Assembly (NCBI GenBank): GCA_029168955.1
Contig: JAPDOI010000374.1
Span: forward strand, 434,001 to 498,000
Length of the DNA: 64,000 nt
Direction of reading: 5' to 3'
Source: Aplectana chamaeleonis
Lineage: Eukaryota; Nematoda; Chromadorea; Rhabditida; Cosmocercidae
The notes under the pieces were generated by a model. That model had not been told where the DNA came from and searched no databases. It saw only the letters and a list, made by a program, of their open reading frames with translations. The translations under genes and the position numbers were made by a program. Position 1 is the first letter of the stretch. Each line of letters opens with the position of its first letter. Shown here piece by piece: positions 20,031 through 31,080 of the stretch.

Positions 20031-21272
20031 GTGCCCCCTCGTCTGAACGCGTGAGGCGTTAGGGGACGAATATTGGCCGTCTCGCAGATCCTTTTGATTT
20101 CCGTGTTCGCAGCGCCTGATGACCACGTTCCTCTGTTCGTTGCCGCCAGCACGGGACCTCTGTCCATGGTACTCAGTCGACGTCGCAGCACTTGGTCGAA
20201 CCCGGGTTCTTTCATCAGAAAGACGTTCGCCCCGCTGCCACTCTGATCCGTCTTGGACTTCTGCAAAGAAAAAACATTAGCAATACATGGAAACGTAATG
20301 TATGACAACACTTGAACTCCCAATCTCTATTATCTCATCTCAGACCTACACAAACTTGCTACCCATCTCCTAGGAATACAGAAAGCCCCGCCCAACAACA
20401 AATATATATCCTATTTCTTACTTTAATGCAGATTATCCAACTGTCATCCTGCTCGGAAACATCATCCAATTGAAGATTTAGAGCCTCGGAAATCCTACAA
20501 AGTCCACAGAAAAGAAGTACAAGGAGGATATGAGCTCTGTCCTGTCTCCATTGAGGCCAAGGCATAATCGCCACTGTGTCCATGAGTGCTTGCCATTCCT
20601 CTGTCGTCACAAACATCCGCTCCTTGTCGACCTCTCCTCTCCTTTTGCCGCGCACCATCTCATCCAATACTGTCCACTGTAAACTCTCCTCCGGCCTCCT
20701 GCCCAGTCTCGAGAATGCCAGCGCTGACACAAACGAGGCTAGCGTCCCTGCGGATGTTGTGGTGCTTTTCTTGGCCAGGAAAACCGTCGCGGTGTCGAGC
20801 TCATTGTCCAGTCTGGTGTCGGGAGACTCGTACTGCCAGCTCCTGAACTCCAACATCCTGGTATACCCTCTGATGGTACTATCTGCCCGAGACGAGTTAA
20901 GAAGTCCACGAATGACACCCTCCACCGGCTCTCCCATGTAATCCGCAAGCGACTCCAGCTGGTCAGCTATTTGACGACGAGGCCCGGCCTCTGCAAAGAA
21001 ACCAACTGAACAGGCCCTCATCTAGGATACCAATAACAAGAAACTTCAAAAAAGAAGTCACTGCCTGTGACTTGCCGCAAGCCTAGAATAAACAAACCAT
21101 CCCAGGAATTCCCTGCGTACCCAAACAGCGCCCGTATAATCCTCAGCCAACCCCAATCAACCAATCCCAGCTCACCCCCGGTCAACTCGTCCGCCGCGTC
21201 CCTCGTCTGCGGCTCGATTCCGTCGCGAGACGGGTACTGTGGGTGTGATAATTGATGTGTGCTTTCTGTAAA
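20031..21272 (-). pseudogene. truncated intron-containing tyrosine recombinase
   Basis: Three exons fit: 21272-21176 (after a TTTTCAG acceptor, ending G before GTGAGC), 20990-20422 (beginning AG, ending AAA before GTAAGA) and 20260 to about 20031 (after TTTGCAG). Joined, they read ELTGEAGPRRQ and IKKSKTDQSGSG. The middle exon has an N-terminal core-binding region (STIRGYTRMLEF) and box I with the catalytic arginine (LLFCGLCRISEALNL). The last exon has the KSKTDQ beta-hairpin lysine motif and box II HAFRRGG with His and Arg. The nucleophilic tyrosine should lie about 30 residues further on, but a LINE fragment starts there, so it is lost. The family could be a DIRS/PAT-type or Crypton-type element or a domesticated gene; no partner RT is next to it. 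The 5' exon begins in phase and needs more upstream sequence. Confidence 0.75.
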
Positions 21273-21278
21273 CTGAAA

Positions 21279-21538
21279 ACCCTCTCGTTAAAAATAGAAT
21301 ACATATAAATAAAGTGTGTTGCCATTTCTCCCTCAACCGTAACGGTTCCGTGTCCTTAACGCGTAGACACTCGAACGCTAACATCGGACAGGGAACGGGA
21401 TTCTCACTGCGTAAAATAAGGCGTTTGTGCATGTAAGAGACATGTTACCATGAAAGCTATCGCTCATTCTCAAGGAGTTAAAAGTTCTTGCTGGGATTTG
21501 TCGGAAACTTCGTATTCCTTTTGATCCATTACACAATG
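21279..21538. other. no gene; short dispersed repeat
   Basis: About 50 bp at 21365-21415 is the inverse of 29045-29096 (shared GTTAGCGTTCGAGT and GTTCCCTGTCCGA with a few mismatches). Nothing else is recognisable. Confidence 0.5.
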
Positions 21539-21581
21539 AACCTTCCCTTCTTCTTCTTTGCAGCCGCGAAGAGAGTAATTG

Positions 21582-23530
21582 CTATAGGTTCAGAAACTTG
21601 GCGACCAGCGTTGGATTCGTCCAAAGGTCTATTGTAGTCAATGTTGTAGGGTTTTTTGGACAGTTGAACAAGTGTAGGGTATTGTGGCCAGGACCACCAC
21701 AGTCCGGGCAAACGTCGAGAGTGCTATTGTCGATCCTGTTCACGTAGGACTTCAGGAACGTTGAGTGCCCACAGCGCAACGAGGCTAGAGTGCATCTGGC
21801 ACGTCTACTAAGCTGGGACTCAGACTCAGAAATTCGAGGCGGCACAGTACCCAGAATAGGATTAACAGCCGCTCTTTCCAGATACCCTCTGACGAAATGG
21901 GTGTGCTCCTCGCGCAACAGACGGAGGCGTTCTTGATATGAATCGTGCCATCTTTGCAGATCGACTTTATCTGGAGCATCGGCAAAAGGTTTTCTGATGC
22001 CTCTCTCTCTTACAGGCTCAAGTACTCTCCGAGATGGGTGGTTGGGCTGCTTGACGATGTTAATGTACAGCTGCTGGGCCTGGAGCTGACAGTGCTCCTT
22101 TACTGGTAGCACCCGTGTCTCGGCATGTAAATGCTCGATTGGCGAACTCCTAGCACATCCGGTGGCGATCCGAAGAGCAGCGTTTTGTACACGCTGCACC
22201 TTAGTCCAGGATGAGTCCGACACTAAGTGCTGCCGAACCGGTGCCGCATACTCTAGGGCGGGCTGCAGTATAGCCTTATACGTGGTCAGAATTGTTTCCT
22301 TACTGCTGCCCCATGATGTACCTCCCAGTGCCCTTAGCACATTGAGTTTAGCTCTTACAATTGCTTGCTTTTGCTCGGTGTTCTTGTGAAACTTCAGCGA
22401 CGGATCGAGTATAAGGTCGAGTAGTTTGACGAAGCGAGCAGCAGGCAGGCGATCTTCACCCCAGCTGACATCGGGATGGGCGCTGTGCTCTTTGGGCTCC
22501 GTTGTGAAAACTGATACTGAAGACTTGGCAGCTGAGACAATGAGCATCTTGTTGTCGAAATAGCTTTTCAAATCAATCAGGTACTCGTTGATCTTGCTCG
22601 CGGCCACTTGTATGTCGCGGTCCTGGCACATGATAGTCATATCATCAGCGTAGGCGACAACTTTAATGTCCTGGGGAGGTGCCGGAATGTCCTCTAAGTA
22701 CAGATTAAACAGAGCGGGCGATAAGACTCCGCCTTGCGGAACACCGGCAGCTATGGGGATACTTTTAGAGACATAATTTTGAAACATAACTTTCGCTCGA
22801 CGGCCCTTGACGAATGCTGTTATCCAACGCTTCTGCCACGGTGGAATAGAGGACTTCAGTATGTTATCCGATAGAATACCCAGGCTAACACTGTCGAATG
22901 CCTTTGTCAAGTCCAGGGCTACCGCAACGGTCCTGAGGGGCTTTCTCATGTTGAAGCCGTCGATGGCATAGCCAACGATTTCCAAAAGCGCCGTCGTGGT
23001 GGAATGTAGCTTCCTAAAGCCGTGCTGGTGATGTTGTTTCTCATTATGCTGAGCCAAATCATTGACGACAAGCTTTTCAGCAACCTTGGCTAGAGGTGAC
23101 AAAAGGCTTATTGGCCTGTATCCTTTCGCTGATGACAGCGATTTACCGGGCTTAGGCAGAGGGATGACATTTGCTGTTTTCCAGTTTTGTGGCAGTGTGC
23201 AGGTTCGGAATGATGTGTTCATTAAATCAGTGAGCAGCGAGAGAAATTCACTGGGGAGCTTCTTCAGGACTGCTGGACAGATTCCGTCAGGTCCAATGGC
23301 TTTGGAATTACGCAATTCTTTTATAATCTTCTCCACCTGCGCAGGAGTGAAGGCATCAGCCGTGCCCATAAGCGGAAGGCGGCACAGCTCCCTTACTGTC
23401 ACTCGGTTTTGCGGGCCACGCTTCGCACATGTTATGAAGAAGCTCTTGCCCAGAGCGTAAGTGGCATCTTGTCCTGACTTGAATACATTGTTCTCAAACT
23501 CGATGGTAGATACGGTGGCGGGTGTGGTTT
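21582..23530 (-). CDS. LINE-alpha copy 2: reverse transcriptase and C-terminal zinc knuckle
   Basis: The true continuation begins near 23530 at the KTTPATVSTIEF segment, following the frameshift. RT motifs are all present: VIPLPKPGK, YRPISLLSP, GFRKLHSTTTALLE, motif A VALDLTKAFDSV, motif B AGVPQGGVLSPALF, motif C VVAYADDMTIMC and motif D AAKSSVSVF. The tail has RARCTLASLRCGHS and a knuckle CPDCGGPGHNTLHLFNC, ending in FLNL and a stop. The length (about 640 codons) matches the best other copies. Joined to the upstream frame, the polyprotein would be about 1,130 residues. Confidence 0.88.
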
Positions 23531-24961
23531 TCCGGAGAGTTTTCTCAGGATTTTCCATGTAGCAGCACCATCTGCCTTGAAGTTCAATTTTTCAGTGAAC
23601 TTCTGCCACTCGTCTTTCTTGTGCCTGTCCCAGTCTTTTCTAATCTCGTCGTCAAGTTCAGTGACCTCCGGGTCCAGATGGTTGGCAGATCTCTTTTCAT
23701 CTCTTGTCCTGATTTTCTGAAGTATTTCCGTGGTGAAATTAGGGTAAAAAGTTTTCACACGTCCTTCTGGTATGGCCGCTTTCATAGCCTTCCGGATAGC
23801 GTCAGATATGTGACGCTCTTTCAGGTGCACATCGCCATTCCATGGATATTCAGCCGCTCGGTGAAGTGCAACCTCTCTGAATAGGCTCCAGTCTGCAAGG
23901 CCTAAATTGAGATAAGAACGGTGACGAATACCAGAATAAGGGGCTAGAGAATTTGAGAGATCGATATGGACGAAAATGGGAATGTGATCACTAGACAGAG
24001 TTGTAGAAGTGGACCACGAGCAAGCACTAGAAAGATTGGAGGAAACGAGCGAAATGTCTGGGCTAGAAGATCGGCCGATGGAAGGGAGGCGAGTGGGCTG
24101 ATCATCGTTTAGGATAACCAGGTCGCACTCCTCCGCCCATTCCTCGACGTCCTCTCCTCTAACATCAGAGTCAAGTGAAGAGCAAAAGGTATGAGCATTG
24201 AAGTCGCCCGCGAAGACGACTGAGGGTGAGAGGGCGCAGTCGTTGAGTTGTTTTAGAAGAGGGACAGGATTATAGGTTGGGGGACAGGATGTAGTTGGGG
24301 GAATGTAGATGTTGAAGAGAGATAGGGGAGTTTTGAGTGGGAGATGGATGGGGACGTACTCGAGAGTACCGTCCGTAGGGACATTGGGAATTAGGTGAGA
24401 AGGAAGAGTGGATAGTACAAAAGTAGAAACTCCTCCACCGAAAGACGATCTTGGAGCATGGTATGAAGTATAGCCAGGGATATTTGGGTGAGAAGAGTAA
24501 GCAGAGGTGGAAAGTTTGGTTTCCTGAACCATTATAACATCTGGATGGTGAGTACGAGCAAAGAGAGAGAGCTCAGATAGTTTGGCACGAAGGCCATTGA
24601 GATTTATATGTACAATAGAAAGTGGGCGATTGGAGGTAGAGGAATCAGAGTTGGAAGGTGAGGAGCATAGGACACAGCGAAAAGCAGAGTTATAATGCCT
24701 CACAGAACTGAGACCCGAACAGAAGAGATGCACCCACCTTTGGCATCCGAAGCACTGGACGCTTGTTTTACTCCATGTGACATCCTTGCCGCACGTGGCG
24801 CATGGGTACTTCTGAGAGGGTCCAGGATTCCTCTCCACGCCGGCCCTTTGTAGGAGAATCCTTAGGAGAGCTGAGGCCAGCCAGCATCTCTCCCATAGCA
24901 AAAACCCTCTTCGTGGAGGGGTTGATGTCGGTTTGCGCGGAGTTGATGTTGCTTCCTCCAC
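23432..24961 (-). CDS. LINE-alpha copy 2: 2A-like motif, PHD finger, APE endonuclease (509 codons)
   Basis: Residues are counted from a GTG at 24961, because the frame has no ATG until the endonuclease. Residues 32-40 are leucine-rich and 41-48 read GVERNPGP. The PHD-type finger uses C54, C57, C70, C73, H78, C81, C96 and C99. The APE domain starts near 115 with HINLNGL (about 118-124), then QETKL with the catalytic Glu at 147, VFAGDFNAHT and SSDHIPIF. All metal and catalytic positions I can recognise are present. The 3' end runs into a frameshift at the SGK codons near 23525; the overlapping frame continues the protein. Expected activity is nicking target DNA for target-primed reverse transcription. 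Confidence 0.85.
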   Translation of the reverse strand: MEEATSTPRKPTSTPPRRGFLLWERCWLASALLRILLQRAGVERNPGPSQKYPCATCGKDVTWSKTSVQCFGCQRWVHLFCSGLSSVRHYNSAFRCVLCSSPSNSDSSTSNRPLSIVHINLNGLRAKLSELSLFARTHHPDVIMVQETKLSTSAYSSHPNIPGYTSYHAPRSSFGGGVSTFVLSTLPSHLIPNVPTDGTLEYVPIHLPLKTPLSLFNIYIPPTTSCPPTYNPVPLLKQLNDCALSPSVVFAGDFNAHTFCSSLDSDVRGEDVEEWAEECDLVILNDDQPTRLPSIGRSSSPDISLVSSNLSSACSWSTSTTLSSDHIPIFVHIDLSNSLAPYSGIRHRSYLNLGLADWSLFREVALHRAAEYPWNGDVHLKERHISDAIRKAMKAAIPEGRVKTFYPNFTTEILQKIRTRDEKRSANHLDPEVTELDDEIRKDWDRHKKDEWQKFTEKLNFKADGAATWKILRKLSGKPHPPPYLPSSLRTMYSSQDKMPLTLWARASS

Positions 24962-25476
24962 ACGGCCACGGCACGAACGTACGACATCTCGGCAGCAGCC
25001 TCCCCTTCATGGACTCAGTTTCCCAGAGATGAAACTTTCTACAATATGTGACTAATCGTGCGTTGTTGATTGAATTATTGGCACTATTCCACTTTTCGGA
25101 CTCTAAAGCTCGGAAAAGTTTTGGCCTAACCTTTAAAGCCTCGGCATAGTGGAAAATCTGCGAGCGAGCGAGAAATGGTGAAGGGTGGGGAGCACTTCGC
25201 AGTTTGACCGCGCACGCGACCGCACCGCATAGGCTGCGACGGAGGGGGTGCGCAGAGTGTCTTGCCCGTCGCGGAAATCGCAAACTCGCGGCGAAGCTCG
25301 CTGCGAGATGCGAGAGACGATTGTGATTTTCAAGCGATTTTGCGAGTTACTAGCGATTTGCAGTTTCTTTGCTAATCTTTGCGATCAATTCACGATTCTA
25401 ATCAATCCTCATAGTATTCAACATTTCAACTCTGCCAGCACCATCATTCAAAGTTTTGAGAGATATTTTGTTTTTT

Positions 25477-28059
25477 CTTCTTCTTCTTCTGCAGCCACAG
25501 AGAGGGTCCTGTCATAGATTGAGGAACTGAGCCACAAGCGTCGGATTCATCCACAGATCTACTGTTGTTAACGATGTCGGTCTCATCGGGCAGTTAAAAA
25601 GGTGCGCAGTAGTATGCCCTTTATTACCACAATCCGGGCACTCGTCAGGTCTGCTGCTATCGATCTTATGCAAATAAGACAAGAATGGGGGAGTGCCCGC
25701 AGCGCAACGAGGCAAGGGTGCACCTGGCACGCCTACCGAGTTCCATCTCGGTTTCGCTGACCTCAGGCGGCACGACTCCGAGAATGGAGTTTACGGCGGT
25801 CTTGCATAAGTGATCCTTGACGAATTGGGTATGCTCAGCACGTAAGAGACGGAGGCGTTCTTGTTGTGCGTTGGTCCATCTCTATATTGATTTTCGTGTG
25901 AGCATCAGCAAACGGCTTTCTTATACCTCTCTCTCTCTCACGGGGTCTAATACTCTTCGCGACGGATGATTTGGCTGCTTCAGAATGTTTATGTACAGCT
26001 GTTGTGCGTGGAGTTGGCAATGGTCCTTAACTGGCAGGATGCGAGCTTCGGCATGTAGGTGCTCCACTGGAGAGCTTTTAGAACAGCCTGTTGCGATTCG
26101 TAATGCTCCATTTTGGATGCGCTGCAGCTTGGACCAGGATGTGTCCGACACGATATGCTGCCAGACCGGCGCAGCATACTCCAGGGCGGGCTGTACGATG
26201 GCCTTGTACGTGGTCAGGATCGTTTCTTTACTGCACCCCCAGGACGTTCCGCCGAGAGCACGTAGGACGTTAAGTCTTGTTTTCACTGCAGCCTGCTTCT
26301 GCTCAGTGTTCTTATGAAACCTCAACGAAGGGTCCAACACGAGTCCGAGCGGCTTAGGGAATCGGGCGGCCGGCAGGCGAGTTTCGTCCCATTTCACCAT
26401 GGGATGAGCACTGTGCTCCGCAGGATCAGTGGAAAAGACGGTGACGGATGATTTAGCGGCAGAGACCGTAAGCATCTTGCTATCGAGAAAACATTTCAAC
26501 TCGATCAAGTAGTCATTGATCTTACTGGCAGCTACATTTATGTCGCGATCCCGGCATAGTATAGTTATATCATCCGCATATGCAACGACCTTGATGTCTT
26601 GGGATGGAACGGGTAGATCTTCAATATACAGACTAAAAAGAGCAGGCGATAGAACTCCTCCTTGAGGTACGCCGGCGGCAATTGGGATGCTATTGGAGAC
26701 GTGCCCCTGAAATAGCACATTTGCCCGACGTCCTTTGGTGAATGCGGTTATCCACCGCTTCTGCCAGGGCGGAATGGTAGACCTTAACAGGCTCTCCGAC
26801 AAAATGCCCAAGTTTACAGTGTCAAAAGCCTTCGTTAGATCGAGGGCTACACCTACGGTTCGCTGAGGTTTCATGGCATTGAAGCCGTCCAAAACATAGC
26901 TCACAATTTCCAGCAGGGCCGTAGTGGTGGAATGTAGCTTACGGAAACCATGTTGATGCTTTTGTTTGCTATTATGTTCGGCAAGCTCTTCCACAGCCAA
27001 TTTTTCCGCAACTTTGGCAATAGGTGAGAGAAGACTGATTGGCCTGTAACCTTTTGCCGTGGATGGTGATTTACCCGGCTTCGGCAATGGGATGACGCGT
27101 GCTACTTTCCAATCTTGAGGTAATGTACAGGTGCGAAACGATGTATTAATGACGTCAGCGAGCAGGGGTAGTAGTTCACTTGGCAGCCTCTTTAGAACTG
27201 TTGGGCTCAAACCATCTGGCCCTACTGCCTTCGAGTTACTCATTTCCTTGATAACCTTCTCGACCTGAGCGGGCGTGATTGCATCATCTTCAGCCATGAG
27301 TGGCAATTTACAGAGTTCCCGAACAGTTATTCTATTCTGCTTCTCTCTTTTGGTTCTTGTGATGAAAAAATGCTTCCCAAGAGCATTTGCGGCCTCTTTC
27401 CCTGACTTGAAGACTCCGCCGTCGAATTCAATCGTGGAATTATTGGCGGAGGTGTACTTTCCGTAGATCCTTTTCAAAGCCTTCCACGTTGCTGCAGCAT
27501 CACTCCTGAAGTTCATCTTCTCAGTGAACTTTTCCCAAGATTCTTTCTTGTGCCTATCAAGGTCCATCCTGATCTCATTATCCAGCTCGGCAATGTCTGG
27601 GTCAAGATGATCAGCAACTCTCTTTGCGTCCCTTGTCCTTATCTTCTGCAGTGTCTCCCTGGTGACATTGGGAAAGAAGGTCTTGACACGACCTTCAGGG
27701 ATCGCAGCTTTCATCGCCTTCCGGATGGCATCAGAGAAGTGGCGCTCCTTCTGGTGTACATTGCCATTCCACGGATTTTCGGCAGCTTGGCGGAGTGCAA
27801 CCTCCCTGAACAGGCTCCAGTCTGCAAGGCCTAAATTGAGATAAGAACGATGACGAACACCTGTATAGGGAGCCAGAGAGTTAGAGAGATCGATATTGAC
27901 AAAGACCGGAATGTGATCACTGGGAAGAGTTGTGGATGTAGACTAAGAGCAGGCATTAGAGAGATTAGAAGAGACAAGGGAGATGTCTGGGCTGGAAGAT
28001 CGGCCGTAGGCAGGGAGACGAGTGGGCTGGTCATCGTTAAGGATAACCAGATCGCACTC
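25477..28059 (-). mobile_element. LINE-alpha copy 3, 5'-truncated, nested in element B
   Basis: The minus strand ends GGCTGCAGAAGAAGAAGAAG at 25477. The 5' end is cut at 28059, inside the APE domain at the ECDLVILN codons, which is typical of incomplete reverse transcription. Flanks are A/T-rich and the TSD is not resolved. The sequence is close to copies 6 and 7 (RETLQKIRTRDAKR linker), so these three form a subfamily. Confidence 0.85.
25512..27714 (-). pseudogene. LINE-alpha copy 3: linker, reverse transcriptase, knuckle
   Basis: The main frame is open from 27714 to 25921 (597 codons). It contains VIPLPKPGK, YRPISLLSP, VALDLTKAFDTV, AGVPQGGVLSPALF and VVAYADDITILC, so all RT catalytic aspartates are present. 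It is broken at a CT microsatellite near 25930 (expanded GAGAGA codons after NPVRE) and again near 25690 by a small indel. The knuckle CPDCGNKGHTTAHLFNC follows at 25512-25730. Upstream, a TAG replaces a tryptophan codon in the APE part near 27943. Confidence 0.85.
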
Positions 28060-28299
28060 GTTGTTTATTTTGCTTTTAGTTTTCCAACTGTTCGTCATTT
28101 CCTGCGTCTGTTTTTATACAACAACACTAGTGTTCAGCCGTGAATGATGCAAACACCATCAGTTAAACGTACTAATTTAATTTTTGCTGTCATTAGGTTA
28201 AAATGAACAAATATGCACAACGAAGATGGTTTGTGTCACACCCCGTTACGTCCAGGGAATAGAAAATTAGAAAAGCCAACAGACAAATAGTGGAAACAA

Positions 28300-28731
28300 C
28301 GGGCGGCGGCCGGGTGGTACGCCGCGCGCGGCTGTGAGCACGCGTTGCGTGTCTCGTCGCAGCGTACCAGCAAGCGTTGATTGAGTCATTTCCCTTCAAC
28401 GAGATGTTTGGAAACACTCATATGGTAAGTTCAGTGCAAGAACTCAACATAAATGAGGTTCATAGAAGCGAGTGTTTATCGGTAACTTAAAATGACTTCT
28501 TTTGCGCCTGATTTCTGTGAATATGGTAAGTTCTAATAGAGATCACTACGAATGCCATATTTATGGGCTATTATCAATGAGATGCGATATCCTGGCATCC
28601 AAAGACCGATCTTAAACTGGAATGCAGTCATTTTGTTTGTGTTGACTCCACGGTGCATCGATGAATCTAAGGAGGTACGCCGCGACGTAGCACGCGTCGC
28701 TTGTTCTCGCCGCGCGCGGCGTACCACCCTT
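28300..28731. mobile_element. GC-ended MITE nested in element B copy 2
   Basis: GGGTGGTACGCCGCGCGCGG near 28310 is the inverse of the right end at about 28708-28731. The interval is absent from element B copy 1, where the flanking sequences (ACAAATAGTGG...ATTTTCAAGG) are joined by unrelated short sequence. It has no coding capacity. The TSD is unclear. Confidence 0.6.
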
Positions 28732-28839
28732 CCCGCACCTCACTCTTCGGGGATGCCTGCGACTCCGCCGCAAAATTTTCAAGGCCACGCCCCCATTCGC
28801 TCGCTCGCTCGTAGGCTTTCCACTATGCCGACGCCTTTA

Positions 28840-30058
28840 TGGTTATTCGGTGGTGCTGAAAACGAGTCTGTCTCGTGTTCAGCAACTCAGCTAACCCTCC
28901 TACTTGAAGTTTTTGCGGAAATGTCACTCGACCACTGGAAAAAGGGTAATTCAGAAATATTTTACTCGAGAGAGTCTTTATCCTTTGTGAAGAATATCAT
29001 CCCAATACCGCTTGAAACACGTTCGGGTTCCATCACTTCGTTTTTTTACGCAGTGAGAATTTCGTTCCCTGTCCGACGTTAGCGTTCGAGTCGCGTAGAC
29101 ATTCTTCTCTCATTTTGTTGTTATCTCACACTTTGCTCCACAGTATTCCAATTTTCGGACTACAGAGTTTAAAAGTTCTTCGCCTTAACATTGCCCGAGG
29201 GAGTTGTTTGGAAGCCTAACGAGAATCTGAGGTTTGTAGGATAGCCATTGAAAGAGGTTGCATCACGTACATCGCATTAGATCGGCGTTTCGGATTGGGA
29301 TGCAGCTGCTGGTCGAAATTCTGAAATCCATTTCTCGGTTTTCAAGGATGCATTGGACTTCCGTGGTGTCATGAACTGTAATCTCAGAGGTGGAAATTGA
29401 AACAAGACCTCAATTTCTCTGTTATGCGCTCAAACGCCCTCACTCTAGTTAGGCTAATGTAGGCGAAAAATCCACCTCTGGAGTTCGAAAAAGGGCATCG
29501 CGCGCGATTCCTTCTCAAGCTTTTACAGATACTACATCCTCGTTTCTGGCCTTTCTCCGCAGTTTGGAATGGGCGATGGAACCTGGGGTTCTTCTCTGCC
29601 ATCGCTCAAGTTAGTTTTTTTTCTCAAAATTTCTTATTGATTGATTATCGACGCGGAACCGTTTGTCGGGTCGTTAGACCGGCGTTTTCTGCCAAATGCA
29701 GTTGAACGAATGCGCGTGGCCGTGGGGGGTAGCACACCTCTTCCCGAGCAGGAGTGGCATTTGCGGGGACGGCGATGTTCATGAGGAGGTATGCATACGG
29801 CTCAGGGTTGCCGCGCTCTTGGAACTCGTTAGGCTTACTGCTGTGACTTTTATGCTAGTATGACATCAGCAGGCTAATGTCCACAGGTCAAGTCAGGGTT
29901 CATACTCAGAAAATCACCGCATTCAATTCATTTACTTGACTTAAACGGTTGGCTTTCGCCTGACGCGGTCATTTCTCATCTTTACCGAGGTGTGCCATCC
30001 TAGTAGTCAGCCGTGTCCATTTGTCACTTTCCTCAGTCACAATTTGAACATAATCCAT
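28840..30058. other. no supported gene
   Basis: It contains the inverse partner (29045-29096) of the short repeat at 21365-21415. Open frames such as 29384-29602 have no motif or splice support. Confidence 0.5.
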
Positions 30059-30114
30059 TCATTGGTCGCTATTCCACTTACTCCGAAGTAAAACATCGGA
30101 CCCGAATTGCCTTT

Positions 30115-30652
30115 CAATGTCGAGTGATTTCAAATCCTTCACCACATCTGTCCAAAACTTTCGCCTACGTCCAGGCGGCCTTTTCCAGACAGGACTCGGA
30201 AGCATCCTTAGAGCGTGTTGAACAAGACGATCTGGCGGTTTTTCTAAAATATGCCCGAACAGACGAAGACGACCTTCCGTCGCCGCTTGAGATGGCTTTG
30301 GGAAGTGTTGGCACCTCCCTCGTGTCAAACGTTGATGTAAGGCGTCGATTTCGTTGTAGAGATCTTCGTTGTGGCACGTCCGCGGCCAGAAATATCCGAG
30401 CAAACGTCTAAACAACTTCCTCTCCGTGCAGTCCAACCTTTCCATCTGCGTTTGTGCTGCCCACGTCTCCGATCCGTACATCATGATAGGGCGAATCATG
30501 GATAAGTAGAAGCGCAACTTAACTTCTTTTGTGATGGGGTAGACTACAAACACTTGGTTAGGGAATTGATTGCAGTCGTATCGTTGTTGAATGTCCGCTG
30601 CATAACTACCATCGTTCATCAACAAACAGCCCAAATAACAGAAATCATCCAC
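30115..30652 (-). pseudogene. RTE C-terminal domain
   Basis: It reads FCYLGCLLMNDGS, then KLRFYLSMIRPIMMYGSETWAA, a TERKLFRRLLGYF segment, LRLFGHILEKPPDRL and PGRRRKFWTDVVKDL. These are the usual conserved blocks after the RT thumb in RTE-clade LINEs. Upstream, the same FCYLGCLL block is repeated because of the 82-bp duplication, which shifts the frame. Confidence 0.85.
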
Positions 30653-30919
30653 CAGTTCGGTACGTTGTCCGTCGTTGTCCGTGCATGACTACCATCGTTC
30701 TTCAGCAAACAGCCCAAATAACAGAAATCATCCACCAGTTCGATACGTTGTCCGTCCACACAAACTCCTGTTGAAGGTCTCTGAGAGACCCACATCTGCT
30801 TGCATTTGTCGTGATGAAGACGACGTCCATAGGCTGCGGCATACTTCGAAACGAGGTTCACAATTCTTTGCAGTTTTGCGTTTTTTCAGCGAATAGCACA
30901 ATGTTGTTGGCGTACTCCA

Positions 30920-31058
30920 GGGGCCGTATGCACATCTCTCCCCGCACGTCCCCGTCCCCGCGAAGCTACTCTGTGATTGGTCATCAGACGAAATTGACCA
31001 ATCATGTATCGCCTTCGCGGGGACGGGGACGCGCGGGGAGAGATGTGCATACGGCCCC
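30920..31058. repeat. perfect-armed palindrome inside the RTE
   Basis: The arms begin GGGGCCGTATGCACATCTCT and end with the inverse. They are about 60 bp with few mismatches (CCCCGTCCCCGCGAAG region), around a short AT-richer loop. The palindrome interrupts the RTE just before the YANN codons. The flanking CAG/AGG gives no clear TSD. Confidence 0.85.
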
Positions 31059-31080
31059 AGGTCGACAAGGGAGCGTCCTG

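Larger units (their letters stand above)
21539..25008 (-). mobile_element. LINE-alpha copy 2 (21551-24996), nearly intact
   Basis: Read on the minus strand, it starts GCTGCCGAGATGTCGTACG at 24996 and ends GGCTGCAAAGAAGAAGAAG at 21551. Flanks GAAGGGGAGGCT (5') and GAAGGGAAGGTT (3') match at 10 of 12 positions, with both differences transitions, and are probably a decayed TSD. The body is 3446 bp. Its coding sequence is interrupted by a single frameshift near 23525, making it the most complete copy here. Confidence 0.85.
25133..28839. mobile_element. TTA-flanked TIR transposon (element B), copy 2, with nested insertions
   Basis: TTA occurs at 25133-25135 and 28837-28839. The ends are AAGCCTCGGCATAGTGG and the inverse CCACTATGCCGACGCCT. 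The interior before 25470 and after 28060 lines up with copy 1 (13719-14578), for example GACCGCGCACGCGACC-like and AGTGTTCAGCCGTGAATGAT segments. LINE-alpha copy 3 fills 25477-28059 and a GC-ended MITE fills about 28300-28731. Without them the element would be about the same size as copy 1. Confidence 0.8.
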
